From Bradyrhizobium guangdongense (GTDB lineage: Bacteria; Pseudomonadota; Alphaproteobacteria; Rhizobiales; Xanthobacteraceae), in contig NZ_CP030051.1 of NCBI RefSeq assembly GCF_004114975.1, positions 5,952,001-6,016,000 on the forward strand: a stretch of 64,000 nucleotides of DNA, read 5' to 3'. Below are positions 36,988-45,041 of the stretch, in pieces (position 1 is the first letter of the stretch; each line of letters opens with the position of its first letter). The translations under genes were made by a program, and so were the position numbers. The notes beneath the pieces were generated by a model. It searched no databases, was not told the DNA's origin, and saw only the letters and a list, made by a program, of their open reading frames with translations.

Positions 36988-37530
36988 CTAATGGGCGTCC
37001 GCGAACTCCTTCTCGTGCATCCAGGCGGTGTGGCGCGGCGGCCGCTTGGTCCGCGACCATTCCTCGACCATCTCATGCGCGACCGATTTCATCCGGTCGA
37101 TCTGCTCCGGCGTGGCCGTCCAGGCCGCGATCTCCAGGCGATGGCCGCTGGGATCGCGGAAATAGATCGACTTGAAGATGGTGTGATCGGTGACGCCGAC
37201 GACGTCGAGGCCGGCGGCCTCGGCCCGCGCCTTGGCTTCCTCGAGCTCGGCGAGGTCCTTGACCTGGAAGGCGATGTGCTGGGTCCAGTCCGGCGTGTTG
37301 GGATCGCGGCCCATCGGCGGCGAGTTCGGCAGTTCGAAGAAGGCGAGGATGTTGCCGTTTCCAGCATCGAGGAAGATGTGCATGTAGGGATCCGGCGCCT
37401 TGGTGGAAGGCACCTTGTCCTCGGCGATGGCGCCGAGCAGATCCATGTTCATGACCTTCTTGTAGAACTCGACCGTGGCCTTGGCATCGACGCAGCGATA
37501 GGCGACGTGATGGATCTTCTCGATTTTCAT
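36988..37530 (-). CDS. VOC-family dioxygenase/glyoxalase-like protein
   Basis: 180 residues. Two beta-alpha-beta-beta-beta modules: IHHVAYRCVDAKATVEFYKKVM with metal ligand His8, TQHIAFQVKDLAELEEAKARAEAAG, and IYFRDPSGHRLEIAAW with ligand Glu. The set His-His-Glu is that of metal-dependent VOC enzymes including extradiol dioxygenases. First gene of the operon with the hydroxylase, which suggests ring cleavage or rearrangement of its product. AGGGAG precedes the ATG. Confidence 0.83.
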   Translation of the reverse strand: MKIEKIHHVAYRCVDAKATVEFYKKVMNMDLLGAIAEDKVPSTKAPDPYMHIFLDAGNGNILAFFELPNSPPMGRDPNTPDWTQHIAFQVKDLAELEEAKARAEAAGLDVVGVTDHTIFKSIYFRDPSGHRLEIAAWTATPEQIDRMKSVAHEMVEEWSRTKRPPRHTAWMHEKEFADAH

Positions 37531-37566
37531 GGCGTTTCGCTCCCTGGATCCGCGATTGTCAATTTC

Positions 37567-37580
37567 GTAACAGATGTTAC
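37567..37580. promoter_or_regulatory. MarR-type operator between marR and the hydroxylase operon
   Basis: GTAACA, GA, TGTTAC: a perfect 6-bp inverted repeat with a 2-base spacer in an AT-rich patch. If the hydroxylase operon starts near 37558, the repeat would cover its -10 region, a fitting position for repression by the divergent MarR protein. Confidence 0.65.
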
Positions 37581-37592
37581 TATCTGCTGGAT

Positions 37593-37606
37593 TTGATCTG
37601 GATCAA
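37593..37606. promoter_or_regulatory. Perfect FixK/FNR box
   Basis: TTGATCTGGATCAA, matching the TTGAT-N4-ATCAA consensus of FixK/FNR in all ten specific bases. Its centre lies 41.5 bases from 37558, placing a class II start 28 bases before the VOC start codon at 37530. The same box lies 43 bases before marR. Use by the VOC operon is favoured by spacing. Confidence 0.7.
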
Positions 37607-37641
37607 GCGGAGGCGGGAAATTTACAGCCTTCGACACGCGG

Positions 37642-38145
37642 GTGGACATGGTGATGGCACGTTCGGGCGAGGCGCGGCGCAGGGAAACGGCAGGCCGCGC
37701 CACGGCGCAGGCGGCATCCGAGCTCGACCTGCAGCAATATTTTCCGTATCGGCTGGCGCGCCTCGCCGAGCAGGTGTCGCTCGCGGTGGCCGAGGTCTAT
37801 TCCGAGCGCTTTTCGTTGACGCGGCAGGAATGGCGCGTGCTCGCAATTCTCGGCGCGCATCAGCAGATTGCGACCAAGGAGATCGGTCCGCTCACGACGC
37901 TCGACAAGATGCAGGTGAGCCGCGCGGTGCAGGGGTTGGAGACGCGCGGCATCGCGAGCCGCAAACAGCATCCGGACGACCGCCGGGAGTTGATCGTCTC
38001 GCTGACATCAGCCGGCCGCGCGCTCTATCGCAAGATCGTCCCCTACGCACGCGAGCGGGAAACGGCGCTGCTGGCGGTGCTCACGGCCGAGGAGGTCGAA
38101 GTGCTCGACCGCGCGATGCGCAAGCTGTCGGCGGCTTTGACGTAG
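37642..38145 (+). CDS. MarR family transcriptional regulator
   Basis: 167 residues. Winged helix DNA-binding core: EIGPLTTLDKMQVSRAVQGLETRGIASRKQHPDDRRELIVSLTSAGRALY, the MarR recognition helix and wing. An alanine-rich ~30-residue N-terminal extension precedes it, so the true start could be one of the internal ATGs (37648, 37654). It is divergent from the VOC-hydroxylase-DUF2783 operon and very likely represses it until a phenolic ligand binds. Confidence 0.88.
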   Translation: MDMVMARSGEARRRETAGRATAQAASELDLQQYFPYRLARLAEQVSLAVAEVYSERFSLTRQEWRVLAILGAHQQIATKEIGPLTTLDKMQVSRAVQGLETRGIASRKQHPDDRRELIVSLTSAGRALYRKIVPYARERETALLAVLTAEEVEVLDRAMRKLSAALT

Positions 38146-38154
38146 GGCATGTCC

Positions 38155-38418
38155 TCATGAAGCGCCGGCCGAATGATGTCCGGTTCTCCCCGATAGCCGC
38201 GCAAACACACAGATTGCCTGACTTCCGGGGTGGGTCAACAGGGGCGGCTCGACTGGCGCCGCGTCACTTCCGGTCTGTATGAGGTTTCCGCACCACCCAA
38301 GGGCCGCTCCGAATCCTGCGAAAATCACGAGAAACTCCAACCTGAGCTTGTGCACAATCCACATGAATAAGCTGGCAGGAATGGCAGTAAGGATCGCAAT
38401 GACGGTGAACTGGACCAC
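38155..38418 (-). CDS. Small hydrophobic hypothetical protein (doubtful)
   Basis: 87 residues from a GTG. The N-terminal half has two hydrophobic segments (VIAILTAIPASLFMWIV and LEFLVIFAGFGAALGWCG) that could cross the membrane; the C-terminal half looks random and lies in a decayed repeat on this strand. No strong ribosome binding site. It may be a real small membrane protein whose 3' end was replaced, or a chance frame. Confidence 0.3.
   Translation of the reverse strand: MVQFTVIAILTAIPASLFMWIVHKLRLEFLVIFAGFGAALGWCGNLIQTGSDAAPVEPPLLTHPGSQAICVFARLSGRTGHHSAGAS
38157..38280. repeat. Decayed Bradyrhizobium-type intergenic repeat
   Basis: Read on the plus strand this stretch gives RPNDVRFSPIAA, a phrase well known from repeat-derived spurious frames in Bradyrhizobium. 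The rest is degraded. With the small frame above, it fills the 354-base gap between marR and the porin. Confidence 0.4.
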
Positions 38419-38499
38419 CGAAAGAAATTGTCAGCCGCTGGCTAACTGCAGGGCCGGCAGAGTAGCGCCGGCACCTGCAGTTGGAGAGAATCAAAAAGC

Positions 38500-39309
38500 T
38501 CAGAACTTCGCAACGACGGGGCCACCAAACTTGTAGTTTACGCCGACGCGAACGGCATCAAACTCATGATGGAAACGGTAGGTCGCAGTCACACCCGGGG
38601 CTGCGGGATCATTCATAGCCACGTCGTTTCGGCCAAGATCGACGTGCAGATATTCACCGCGAACTGTCCAATTCGGTGCAAACGCCCATTCAACACCGGC
38701 GCCGGCCGACCAGCCAAAGCGCGTGTCGCTGGAAGAACCGCTGAAGGTGCTTCCTGGAAAGGGAGGAGCGGAAATGCTGGATACGCTGCTCTGAACTCCA
38801 CCGAAGGCGGCGCCGCCTGTAACATAAAACAGAGCCGTGTTGGCGGCGAAACCGAGGCGAGCGCGAGCTGTACCGAACCAGTCGATATGATCGCGGGCAG
38901 TGTTGTTGATCGGCACAATTCCACCGCCGCCCGGGAAAAAGGTCGCGTTTGTCCTACCGATGTCGGCTCCCTGGATGTCGGCCTCCAACCCAAAGACGAA
39001 CTGATTCATTTGCCAGTTGTACCCGATCTGGCCTCCTCCGAATCCGCCCTGATGCTTGGCGTCGCGATTTGTTGGTACTCCACCAGCGGCAATCGCGGGA
39101 GCGAGGAGCGGATCCGACGCGACAAGATCTCCGGTCCCGCTGCTACTGAAGGCCCATCCGCCGTTTACGCCGATGTACAAGCCTGTCCAATTGTAGGCGG
39201 CGGCAGCCAATGGCGGCGGCGCTTTGTTATAACGAGCTGCAAGGTCGGCGGCGGAAGCGGCAGAAACCATGGCGGTCGTTGCCAAGAACGTCATTGCAAT
39301 CTTTTTCAC
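38500..39309 (-). CDS. Omp25/RopB-like outer membrane beta-barrel protein
   Basis: 269 residues from the GTG at 39309, which starts the normal signal peptide KKIAMTFLATTAMVSAASAADL; a TTG five codons upstream is the only other choice. After the leader comes the family's NWTGLYIGVNGGWAFS, then alternating strands ending in VGVNYKFGGPVVAKF with a terminal Phe, the outer-membrane assembly signal. Such small barrels are abundant surface proteins in Rhizobiales. Its lower GC flank and the lone position suggest no functional link to neighbours. Confidence 0.9.
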   Translation of the reverse strand: MKKIAMTFLATTAMVSAASAADLAARYNKAPPPLAAAAYNWTGLYIGVNGGWAFSSSGTGDLVASDPLLAPAIAAGGVPTNRDAKHQGGFGGGQIGYNWQMNQFVFGLEADIQGADIGRTNATFFPGGGGIVPINNTARDHIDWFGTARARLGFAANTALFYVTGGAAFGGVQSSVSSISAPPFPGSTFSGSSSDTRFGWSAGAGVEWAFAPNWTVRGEYLHVDLGRNDVAMNDPAAPGVTATYRFHHEFDAVRVGVNYKFGGPVVAKF

Positions 39310-39440
39310 AGCGCGTTTCCCCAAGAGACAATCGCATTATTCATAGCCGCCGTTTCTACTATTGGCTGTAGCGGGGAAGACACACTCCGGATGCGAGCCG
39401 CATCCCAGCGCCGAATAGTCAGTTTCACAACACCCGACGC

Positions 39441-39659
39441 TTAATTTGAAGTGCCAAGCTGCCGAGTGGCCTCTTGGGCTATCTCGCGCGGGTCGTGAGT
39501 GCCGGCGGCGTCAATCTCAATCACCTTACGCGCGACAATCTCACAAATCGGATCATTGCGATCCACCAGGTGCAGGGATTTCAGTGTGGCAACGAAAGCC
39601 ATATTTAGCCGTTCGGCGTCGGCCGGGCAGGCATTCACAATAAGCCGATTGATCGGCAT
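39441..39659 (-). CDS. Small conserved hypothetical protein
   Basis: 72 residues; AGGGGGG precedes the ATG. Reads MPINRLIVNACPADAERLNMA and KSLHLVDRNDPICEIVARKVIEI, a helical soluble protein. The segment LVDRNDP-x3-IVARKVIEI resembles small conserved Bradyrhizobium hypothetical proteins. No cysteines in a binding pattern, no membrane segment. Function unknown. Confidence 0.65.
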   Translation of the reverse strand: MPINRLIVNACPADAERLNMAFVATLKSLHLVDRNDPICEIVARKVIEIDAAGTHDPREIAQEATRQLGTSN

Positions 39660-40080
39660 TTTGCCCCCCTAATCTCGTCGTCCGTCCCAAGAGCTCTAGG
39701 GACGGTCTCCGCGGGCTACCCAGCTCGCTCCTTCTCACCCAGCGCACAAAATGCTAATCCGAAAAGGGGTCGGGTCAACGTGGGAGGTGAAACGTACAAC
39801 TACGGATGGGCTAATTGGGCGGGAACAAAGGCCTTCGTGTCGGCTTCTGAGTCTCGCTGGCTTTCCGCCGAGCTGGCGGAGCGGCCCTGGCCATACTCCC
39901 CAAGCCCCCCTGCGAGCCAGGGCCGTCTCTCCGCCATAGGAGGAGGCGCCTTACGGTTTCGGCGGGATGCCAGACGACGGGGATGGGCCGCGCGAGCAGC
40001 TCATAGGATTTGGTGAGTGCATCTTGCGAGCGACGAAGCATCACCTGGGTCAGCTCGTCTACCGGGCAAAGCAGACCCGA
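39660..40080. other. Intergenic stretch without a convincing gene
   Basis: About 420 bases. A 77-codon minus-strand frame (39811-40044) and a similar plus-strand frame lack ribosome binding sites and known motifs. The sequence is more uneven in composition than the coding regions. I see nothing I can name. Confidence 0.4.
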
Positions 40081-40356
40081 TCAGTCCTTCAAACCAAGAC
40101 TAGAGCAATACGACCAAATATCATTGCTTCTCCAACCCATCTTGATCGCGTCCGAGTGACAATCGGAGTACGTTTTGTATCCGAACACGTTCTTACAGTG
40201 CGCGAAAGCTGGCCAGACACCGCCACTGCATCCGGAACCGCTGGCGATAGCTATGTTGTGCCCGCTGGGTGCGGTTCGTCGATCATAAGGATTGGCGGAC
40301 GCGATCGTTGAGGCAGCGATAGCTAGGCTTAGAGCGAAGACGAACGAAACCCTCAT
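40081..40356 (-). CDS. Small secreted hypothetical protein
   Basis: 91 residues with TGAGGGA before the ATG. A clean Sec signal (MRVSFVFALSLAIAASTIASA, cut before NPYD) leads to a ~70-residue mature part with four cysteines, suggesting two disulfides in the periplasm. SGHNIAIASGSGCSGGVWPAFAHC does not recall any family. It stands alone. Confidence 0.6.
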   Translation of the reverse strand: MRVSFVFALSLAIAASTIASANPYDRRTAPSGHNIAIASGSGCSGGVWPAFAHCKNVFGYKTYSDCHSDAIKMGWRSNDIWSYCSSLGLKD

Positions 40357-40762
40357 GGCTAATCCCTCAGGTTTGTCGCAACTACCAAGAGCATCTTATC
40401 AAACATTCTCGCCAGAGAAACCACAAATCGAGCCGTCGATGCTCGCCCCAGAGTCAAAAGCAAAGAACTAGGGCACATGGGTCAAAAGCGCCGTTTGACG
40501 TGCGGTCAGGCACTTCGGTTTACCCCGGACTGCTGAAATCTCGCTGCGACGTGCGAACGGAAACGATCGGCTACAAGCCGTCATGCTCTGGTCAAGCATA
40601 GGATGTCTGCTCGACGCCGAAAGCCGACATTGGCGCATGTATTGAGTCCACGCCCTAGCGAGCGATGCCGTCGCCGGCGCGCCGATTTGACCTGAATCAA
40701 TTGTCGCCGCGATCGCGATCACTACGATCGCCACAACGATAAATCAGGGAAGGGAGAGCTCC
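40357..40762. other. Gene-free stretch with a decayed repeat
   Basis: Between 40488 and 40655 lie phrases such as GGGTCAAAAGCG and GCCGAAAGCCGACATTGGCG, which recall a family of repeats that creates spurious frames in Bradyrhizobium and Mesorhizobium. They are degraded here. The last 80 bases form the hpaD upstream region with a FixK-like box. Confidence 0.45.
40687..40700. promoter_or_regulatory. FixK/FNR-like box upstream of hpaD
   Basis: TTGACCTGAATCAA, nine of ten consensus bases of TTGAT-N4-ATCAA. Its centre is 41.5 bases before 40735, which would give a class II start with a 28-base leader to the hpaD GTG at 40763. Confidence 0.5.
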
Positions 40763-41608
40763 GTGGGAGAGATCGTGCTGGCCGCCAAGATCGCGCACGT
40801 CCCCTCGATCATGATTTCCGAACGGGAAGGTCCTCTGAAGGGGAAGCGCGCTGCCGCGATTGCGGCGCTGCGCGAGCTCGGCAGGCGGGCGCGCGAGCGG
40901 GGCGCCGACACATTCCTGGTGTTCGACACGCACTGGATCTCGAACTTCGGCTGTCACATGAACGCCAATGCGCGTCATCGCGGGGTCTACACCAGCCACG
41001 AAGCGCCGCACATGATCCAGAACATGGGTTACGACTATCCGGGCGATCCCGAGCTTGGCGATGCCATCGCGGCGGAGGCCGCCAGGGACGGCCTTCAGGT
41101 GCTGGCCCACAAGGTCGAGACCTTGCCGCTCGAATACGGCACCATCGTGCCGATGCACTACATGAACGAACGCGGCTGGGCCCGCGTCCTCTCGGTCGCC
41201 GCGCCGATCTTCGCCAGCGTCGAGGAGAACCGCAAATTCGGGGCCGCTTGTGCCAGGGCGATCGCGGCGTCCGGTCGCAAGGTCGCCGTGCTGGCGTCCG
41301 GCTCGATGTCGCACAAGCTCGTATCCAACGAGCAGGTCGGCGACGGACAATGGGAACAGGTCGGCAGCGAATTCAACCGGCAGATGGACCTGCGCGTTCT
41401 CGACCTCTGGAAGGAGCGGCGCTATGCCGAATTCGTCCGCATGCTTCCGGAATATTCGACCAAGTGCAACGGCGAAGCACTGATGGCGGACACGCACATG
41501 ATGTTCGGGCTGCTGGGATGGGACGGCTACAAGGGGGAAACCGAACTGCTGTGCCCCTACTTCCCGTCGTCAGGCAGCGGCCAGATCATCGCCGAACACC
41601 ATCTCTGA
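40763..41608 (+). CDS. hpaD: 3,4-dihydroxyphenylacetate 2,3-dioxygenase, HpaD-like (LigB superfamily)
   Basis: 281 residues from a GTG with an AGGGAGAG site. It aligns by eye with E. coli HpaD along its length: MGEIVLAAKIAHVPS (metal ligand His12), FDTHWISN (ligand His), GVYTSHEAPHMI, LEYGTIVPMHYMNE, AVLASGSMSHK, and the C-terminal SSGSGQ. The enzyme opens the ring of homoprotocatechuate in 4-hydroxyphenylacetate breakdown. No other hpa genes are adjacent, so it is an orphan here; a related catechol substrate is possible. Confidence 0.88.
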   Translation: MGEIVLAAKIAHVPSIMISEREGPLKGKRAAAIAALRELGRRARERGADTFLVFDTHWISNFGCHMNANARHRGVYTSHEAPHMIQNMGYDYPGDPELGDAIAAEAARDGLQVLAHKVETLPLEYGTIVPMHYMNERGWARVLSVAAPIFASVEENRKFGAACARAIAASGRKVAVLASGSMSHKLVSNEQVGDGQWEQVGSEFNRQMDLRVLDLWKERRYAEFVRMLPEYSTKCNGEALMADTHMMFGLLGWDGYKGETELLCPYFPSSGSGQIIAEHHL

Positions 41609-41632
41609 AGCAGCTGCGCGGAAGCTCCAGGA

Positions 41633-41842
41633 CTAGCGGCGGCGCGCGATCCAGCGTCCGAGGAGAAACGCGACAAGGAGCGACCTCAAGGGCGCCTTGA
41701 CCGTCAGCTCGCGCAATTGGTCGGCCAAGCGCAGCGCGGCGTCTCCGGAGACCGGCTTCCGAGCGCGAGCCTGCTCCACCTTGCCGTCGTCATCCGTCAA
41801 GCCGGAAGCTTCCGTCATGGCCGAGGCCTCTTTGATATCCAT
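41633..41842 (-). CDS. Small hypothetical protein with hydrophobic C-terminus
   Basis: 69 residues from the ATG at 41842 behind a strong GGAGG site. The N-terminal half is acidic and soluble; the C-terminal segment LRSLLVAFLLGRWIARRR could anchor it in the membrane with a positive inside tail. The pattern recalls tail-anchored ElaB/DUF883-like stress proteins, but motif evidence is missing. It converges with hpaD with 24 bases between stops. Confidence 0.55.
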   Translation of the reverse strand: MDIKEASAMTEASGLTDDDGKVEQARARKPVSGDAALRLADQLRELTVKAPLRSLLVAFLLGRWIARRR

Positions 41843-41989
41843 GCGCGTCCTCCAGTCCTGGTGCGGCCAACGGAACAACCGGCTCGCGTGGGCGATGATG
41901 TCGTACGGAACCAATGGCCTTCGAGGCGGCTATGGCGGCGGCATTCACGCCACCTATATGTTCGTCGAACCTCCCGCCGTACCGCTCCC

Positions 41990-42732
41990 TTGAAGAAGCC
42001 CTTGCTCGTCTTTCTGTTCCTCCTCTTCGCCCCGCTCGCCGCCTCTGCCGCGAGATATTGGTGGCTGGCCGATGACCGCGGCAATTGGCAGACGGCCGAC
42101 CGCTCCAGCGCCGGCCTGCTGCAGCCAGCGCGGCTCATCCCGACGCCGTCATCCGGGTGTTTGCGGCACGCACGGTGAGATGGCGCGGCATCTTTGCCGT
42201 TCACAGCTGGATCGTGGTCAAGGAGAAGAATGCGTCGGCCTACACGCGCTACGACTATACGGCGTGGGGCGACCCGATCCGCACCAACGGCTTCGCGCCG
42301 GACGGGCGGTGGTTTGGCGCCGGGCCCGAGACGATCGTGGCGCTCGAGGGCGAGCGCGCCGAGGCGCTCATCCCCAAGATCCGGCACGTGATCGAAACCT
42401 ACAGGTTCCGTGCCTATGGAGATTACAGCGCCTGGCCGGGTCCCAACTCGAACACCTTCGTGCAGGCTGCACTGGATTCCGTTCCCGAGCTGCGCGCCGT
42501 CCTTCCCCCGACGGCAATCGGCAAGGACTTCCCGTATACGGGCAAATGGTTCGGCCTGTTGCCGTCAGGCACGGGCGTCTACGCCTCTCTTGCCGGATTT
42601 GTCGGCCTCAAGGCCGGCTGGATCGAGGGACTGGAGATCAACTTCTTCGGCGCGGTCCTCGGGGTCGACATCAGGCGTCCCGCGCTCAAGCTGCCCGGGC
42701 TCGGACGCTTCGGAATGGCGGCCGGCGTGTAA
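41990..42732 (+). pseudogene. DUF3750 protein gene with apparent frameshift
   Basis: The first ~45 codons (from a TTG near 41990) read LKKPLLVFLFLLFAPLAASAARYWWLADDRGNWQ and SSAGLLQPA, a signal-type N-terminus. The remainder, HPDAVIRVFAARTVRWRGIFAVHSWIVVKEKNAS through the C-terminus at 42732, is in the neighbouring frame. Together they make a normal DUF3750 protein of ~245 residues, so a single-base shift near 42130 has split the gene. It may be a true mutation or a sequence error. DUF3750 function is unknown; a membrane-associated role is likely. Confidence 0.7.
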
Positions 42733-42850
42733 CTTGCGACGGATGAGCTGGCGCACGCGTCCGCTCGCCTCGCCCGAGCGGCCGTGTTCGACCTGTCATG
42801 ACAAATTGCTAGCTTCGCATGCGGGCCGATCAAACGCGAAAGGACAATCC

Positions 42851-43069
42851 ATGGAATTGAAAGCCGGCGATATCGTCATGCTGAAATCGGGCGGCCAGCC
42901 GCTGACGGTCGCGGAGGTCAAGGACGACGACGTGCTCTGCATCTGGATGGGCATGGAAGGCGACCTCTTCCGCGAGACGCTGCCACTCGCCACCCTCATT
43001 CAGGTGGAAGAGGACGATGAGGAGGAAGAAGATGATGATGATGAGGAAGAGGAAGAAGACGACGAGTAG
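42851..43069 (+). CDS. YodC-like (DUF2158) small protein with acidic tail
   Basis: 72 residues; AAAGGA precedes the ATG. The core MELKAGDIVMLKSGGQPLTV is the DUF2158/YodC SH3-like fold. From residue 52 on, nearly every residue is Asp or Glu (20 of 21), an unusual polyacidic tail encoded by GAA/GAT/GAC/GAG repeats. The tail might bind metals or basic proteins; the repeat tract could vary in length by slippage. Confidence 0.8.
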   Translation: MELKAGDIVMLKSGGQPLTVAEVKDDDVLCIWMGMEGDLFRETLPLATLIQVEEDDEEEEDDDDEEEEEDDE

Positions 43070-43470
43070 GCTCGGCTAACGTCGCATCCGGGCCAGACCA
43101 GCGCGTCCAGCTCCGGCATATCCGATGTCCGCTTCTCCGTCGACGACGGCAAACCAGCGGACATCGTCAACCCGAAGGCAACCATAGGCATTGGACGCGA
43201 GCAGCGCACTTCCGGCAAGCATAGATTGCCGCTGTGTTTCCGGATAGGCTCGAGCCTCTGAATGGCAGGGCTAATCGGCAGCAAAATCGTGCTGTTCGAT
43301 CTTTTCACTGGTCGAGGGCCGTAGCGAGGCGTATTGTGCTTTGTGCCCGCGCTCCCTTGATGCTTTGATCGGGTCGCGCCGCTGATGCCGCCGGTCGCTT
43401 TGATTGCGCTCCGGCCCGCGCCTCTCCCCACAATTCAATTTCACCTGACCGGCTCGACGGAGAATCCACC
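43070..43470. other. Intergenic stretch with a degenerate inverted repeat
   Basis: About 400 bases with no supported gene. ATGTCCGCT near 43124 and AGCGGACAT near 43156 form an inverted pair, of the type that frames the decayed repeats near 40600 and 38160. The last part leads into the GFA gene; no clear promoter was found. Confidence 0.4.
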
Positions 43471-43899
43471 ATGGCCGACGCCCAATGCCTTTGCGGTGCT
43501 CTCGAGCTCACAGCGCGAGATCAGTCGAAGCTGGTTGCCGCATGCCATTGTTTCGCCTGCCAGAGACGGACCGGCGCGCCATTCGGCGTCGGGGCATTCT
43601 ACGCGATCGACACTGTCGAGATTTCCGGCGCGGCCACGGAATTCGTCCGCATCGGCGATAGCGGTCGCAAGGTGCGCAGTTATTTTTGCCCCACGTGCGG
43701 TTCGACGGTCTACTGGAAGGCGGATGCGCTGCCATCGATGATCGGCGTTGCCGTCGGCGCCTTGGCCGCACCTGACTTCCCGGCGCCCACGTTATCGGTG
43801 TTCGAGCAGTCGAAACATCATTGGGTGCATCTGGACGGAGAGGTCGAACATTTTCACGAAGGCGCGATGCGGAAATATTCTGCGGAAGAGCGCATGTGA
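43471..43899 (+). CDS. GFA-family (CENP-V/Gfa-like) zinc protein
   Basis: 142 residues. Zinc-binding cysteines occur in CLCGALEL, CHCFACQRRTGAPF and FCPTCGSTVYW, the full set for the GFA domain. The family was named for a glutathione-dependent formaldehyde-activating enzyme, but most small bacterial members have no proven activity. It converges with the TauD-type gene, with 9 bases between the stop codons. Confidence 0.88.
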   Translation: MADAQCLCGALELTARDQSKLVAACHCFACQRRTGAPFGVGAFYAIDTVEISGAATEFVRIGDSGRKVRSYFCPTCGSTVYWKADALPSMIGVAVGALAAPDFPAPTLSVFEQSKHHWVHLDGEVEHFHEGAMRKYSAEERM

Positions 43900-43908
43900 C
43901 TTCGACCG

Positions 43909-44982
43909 TCAGTCCAGCGGAACGTTCAGGCTGGTTCCTTTGACGATGATGCCGCCGCGGTTGCCGACCTCGATCGAGCCATAGCGCTGCCTGAAGCAAT
44001 CGGGCAGCGGCCGGTCACCTGCCATGCTGAGCCACAAGCGCAGCAAATGACGCTTCCGGCCTGCATCGGGCCAATCGCGGAATCCGGTCCGGTCATGCAG
44101 CAGGGCATGATTGTAGACGAACTGCATGTCACCGGGCCGCAGCCGCATGCTGACATGCAGATTGGGATCGTTTGCGAGCGCGTCGAACAGATCGAGCGCC
44201 TCGACGCGATCAGGCGTCAGCCTCGGCGCATCGGGGAAGCGCTGCGCGCTGTCGATATATTGGCGCTGATAGAAGCCGGTCAGGAAGCCCGCATGCCAAT
44301 TCAGCACCGGGATTTCGAGATAGGGCTTCTCGTTCTCCGGCACCTCGCCGCGCCGGTCGGTCGCGATCGGCTCGAACAGGAGAGCGGCAAGGTCGGGACG
44401 TCTTGCCTGCATCTCGTTGTAGATGGTCGAGGTGCTGACGAGGAGCGAATCCCCTCCCTCCATCGCCTCGCGAATGCATAACAGGCCGACCACGTCGGAC
44501 GAATCCGTGTGGAACGTCTGCCGTTCAGACGTCTGATAGATACGTGTGTTCGGGTCCCTCGCATCGGCACCGGTGTCGCGAACGTGGCCGAGAATGTGGC
44601 CCGCGGCGTTTTGCGATCGCGCCGATCCCAGATGCGCGCCCACCCCGCAAAAGATCGTCGCCGCGAACTCCTGGCTGTAGTTCTCTACCGGAAGGCCGCG
44701 GATGAGTTCGAAACCGAGGCCAGTCAGGAGCCTGGTCTTGAGCTCTTCCAGATGCGCACCGAGCTGCGGAAGCGGGAAGCTCTCTTTTGTGATCTCGGCG
44801 ATATTCTTGTTCCGACCAAGACAGGACTCAGCCGCATTTTCGAGCTCCGCGATCTCGCTCGCCGTAAGCGACACCAGCCATCGCTCGGGATGGGCCTTCA
44901 TCTCCGCGCCCAGCCAGGCAGAGGGGATGTCGATCTTCCCTGGAGGGCGATTGCTCCCGCCCGGCGCCGAGATCGGATTCAT
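43909..44982 (-). CDS. TauD/TfdA-like Fe(II)/2-oxoglutarate dioxygenase
   Basis: 357 residues. Metal-binding HTD in QTFHTDSSDVVGLLCI (about residue 157), distal His in YNHALLHDRTGF, and the 2-oxoglutarate Arg in RHLLRLWLS. These are the facial triad and cosubstrate residues of the TauD/TfdA group. Substrate unknown. It lies 104 bases downstream of the flavin monooxygenase-cytochrome b5 gene on the same strand and may share its transcript; that gap also has the TTGCGC-GCA-GCGCAA inverted repeat. Confidence 0.85.
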   Translation of the reverse strand: MNPISAPGGSNRPPGKIDIPSAWLGAEMKAHPERWLVSLTASEIAELENAAESCLGRNKNIAEITKESFPLPQLGAHLEELKTRLLTGLGFELIRGLPVENYSQEFAATIFCGVGAHLGSARSQNAAGHILGHVRDTGADARDPNTRIYQTSERQTFHTDSSDVVGLLCIREAMEGGDSLLVSTSTIYNEMQARRPDLAALLFEPIATDRRGEVPENEKPYLEIPVLNWHAGFLTGFYQRQYIDSAQRFPDAPRLTPDRVEALDLFDALANDPNLHVSMRLRPGDMQFVYNHALLHDRTGFRDWPDAGRKRHLLRLWLSMAGDRPLPDCFRQRYGSIEVGNRGGIIVKGTSLNVPLD

Positions 44983-45041
44983 GGGGTTGCTTCCTGAGGA
45001 GATGGGTCGTGGGATGGGAGGAGTGCCAACGATATTGAAGT

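Noticed and set aside
38566..39444. 292-codon plus-strand frame opposite the porin gene
   Set aside because: Antisense to a clear Omp25-like barrel with a signal peptide and terminal Phe; composition is typical of a shadow frame.
39811..40044. 77-codon frame on the minus strand
   Set aside because: No ribosome binding site, low-complexity Arg/Pro/Leu content and no motif; kept only as a note on the intergenic stretch.
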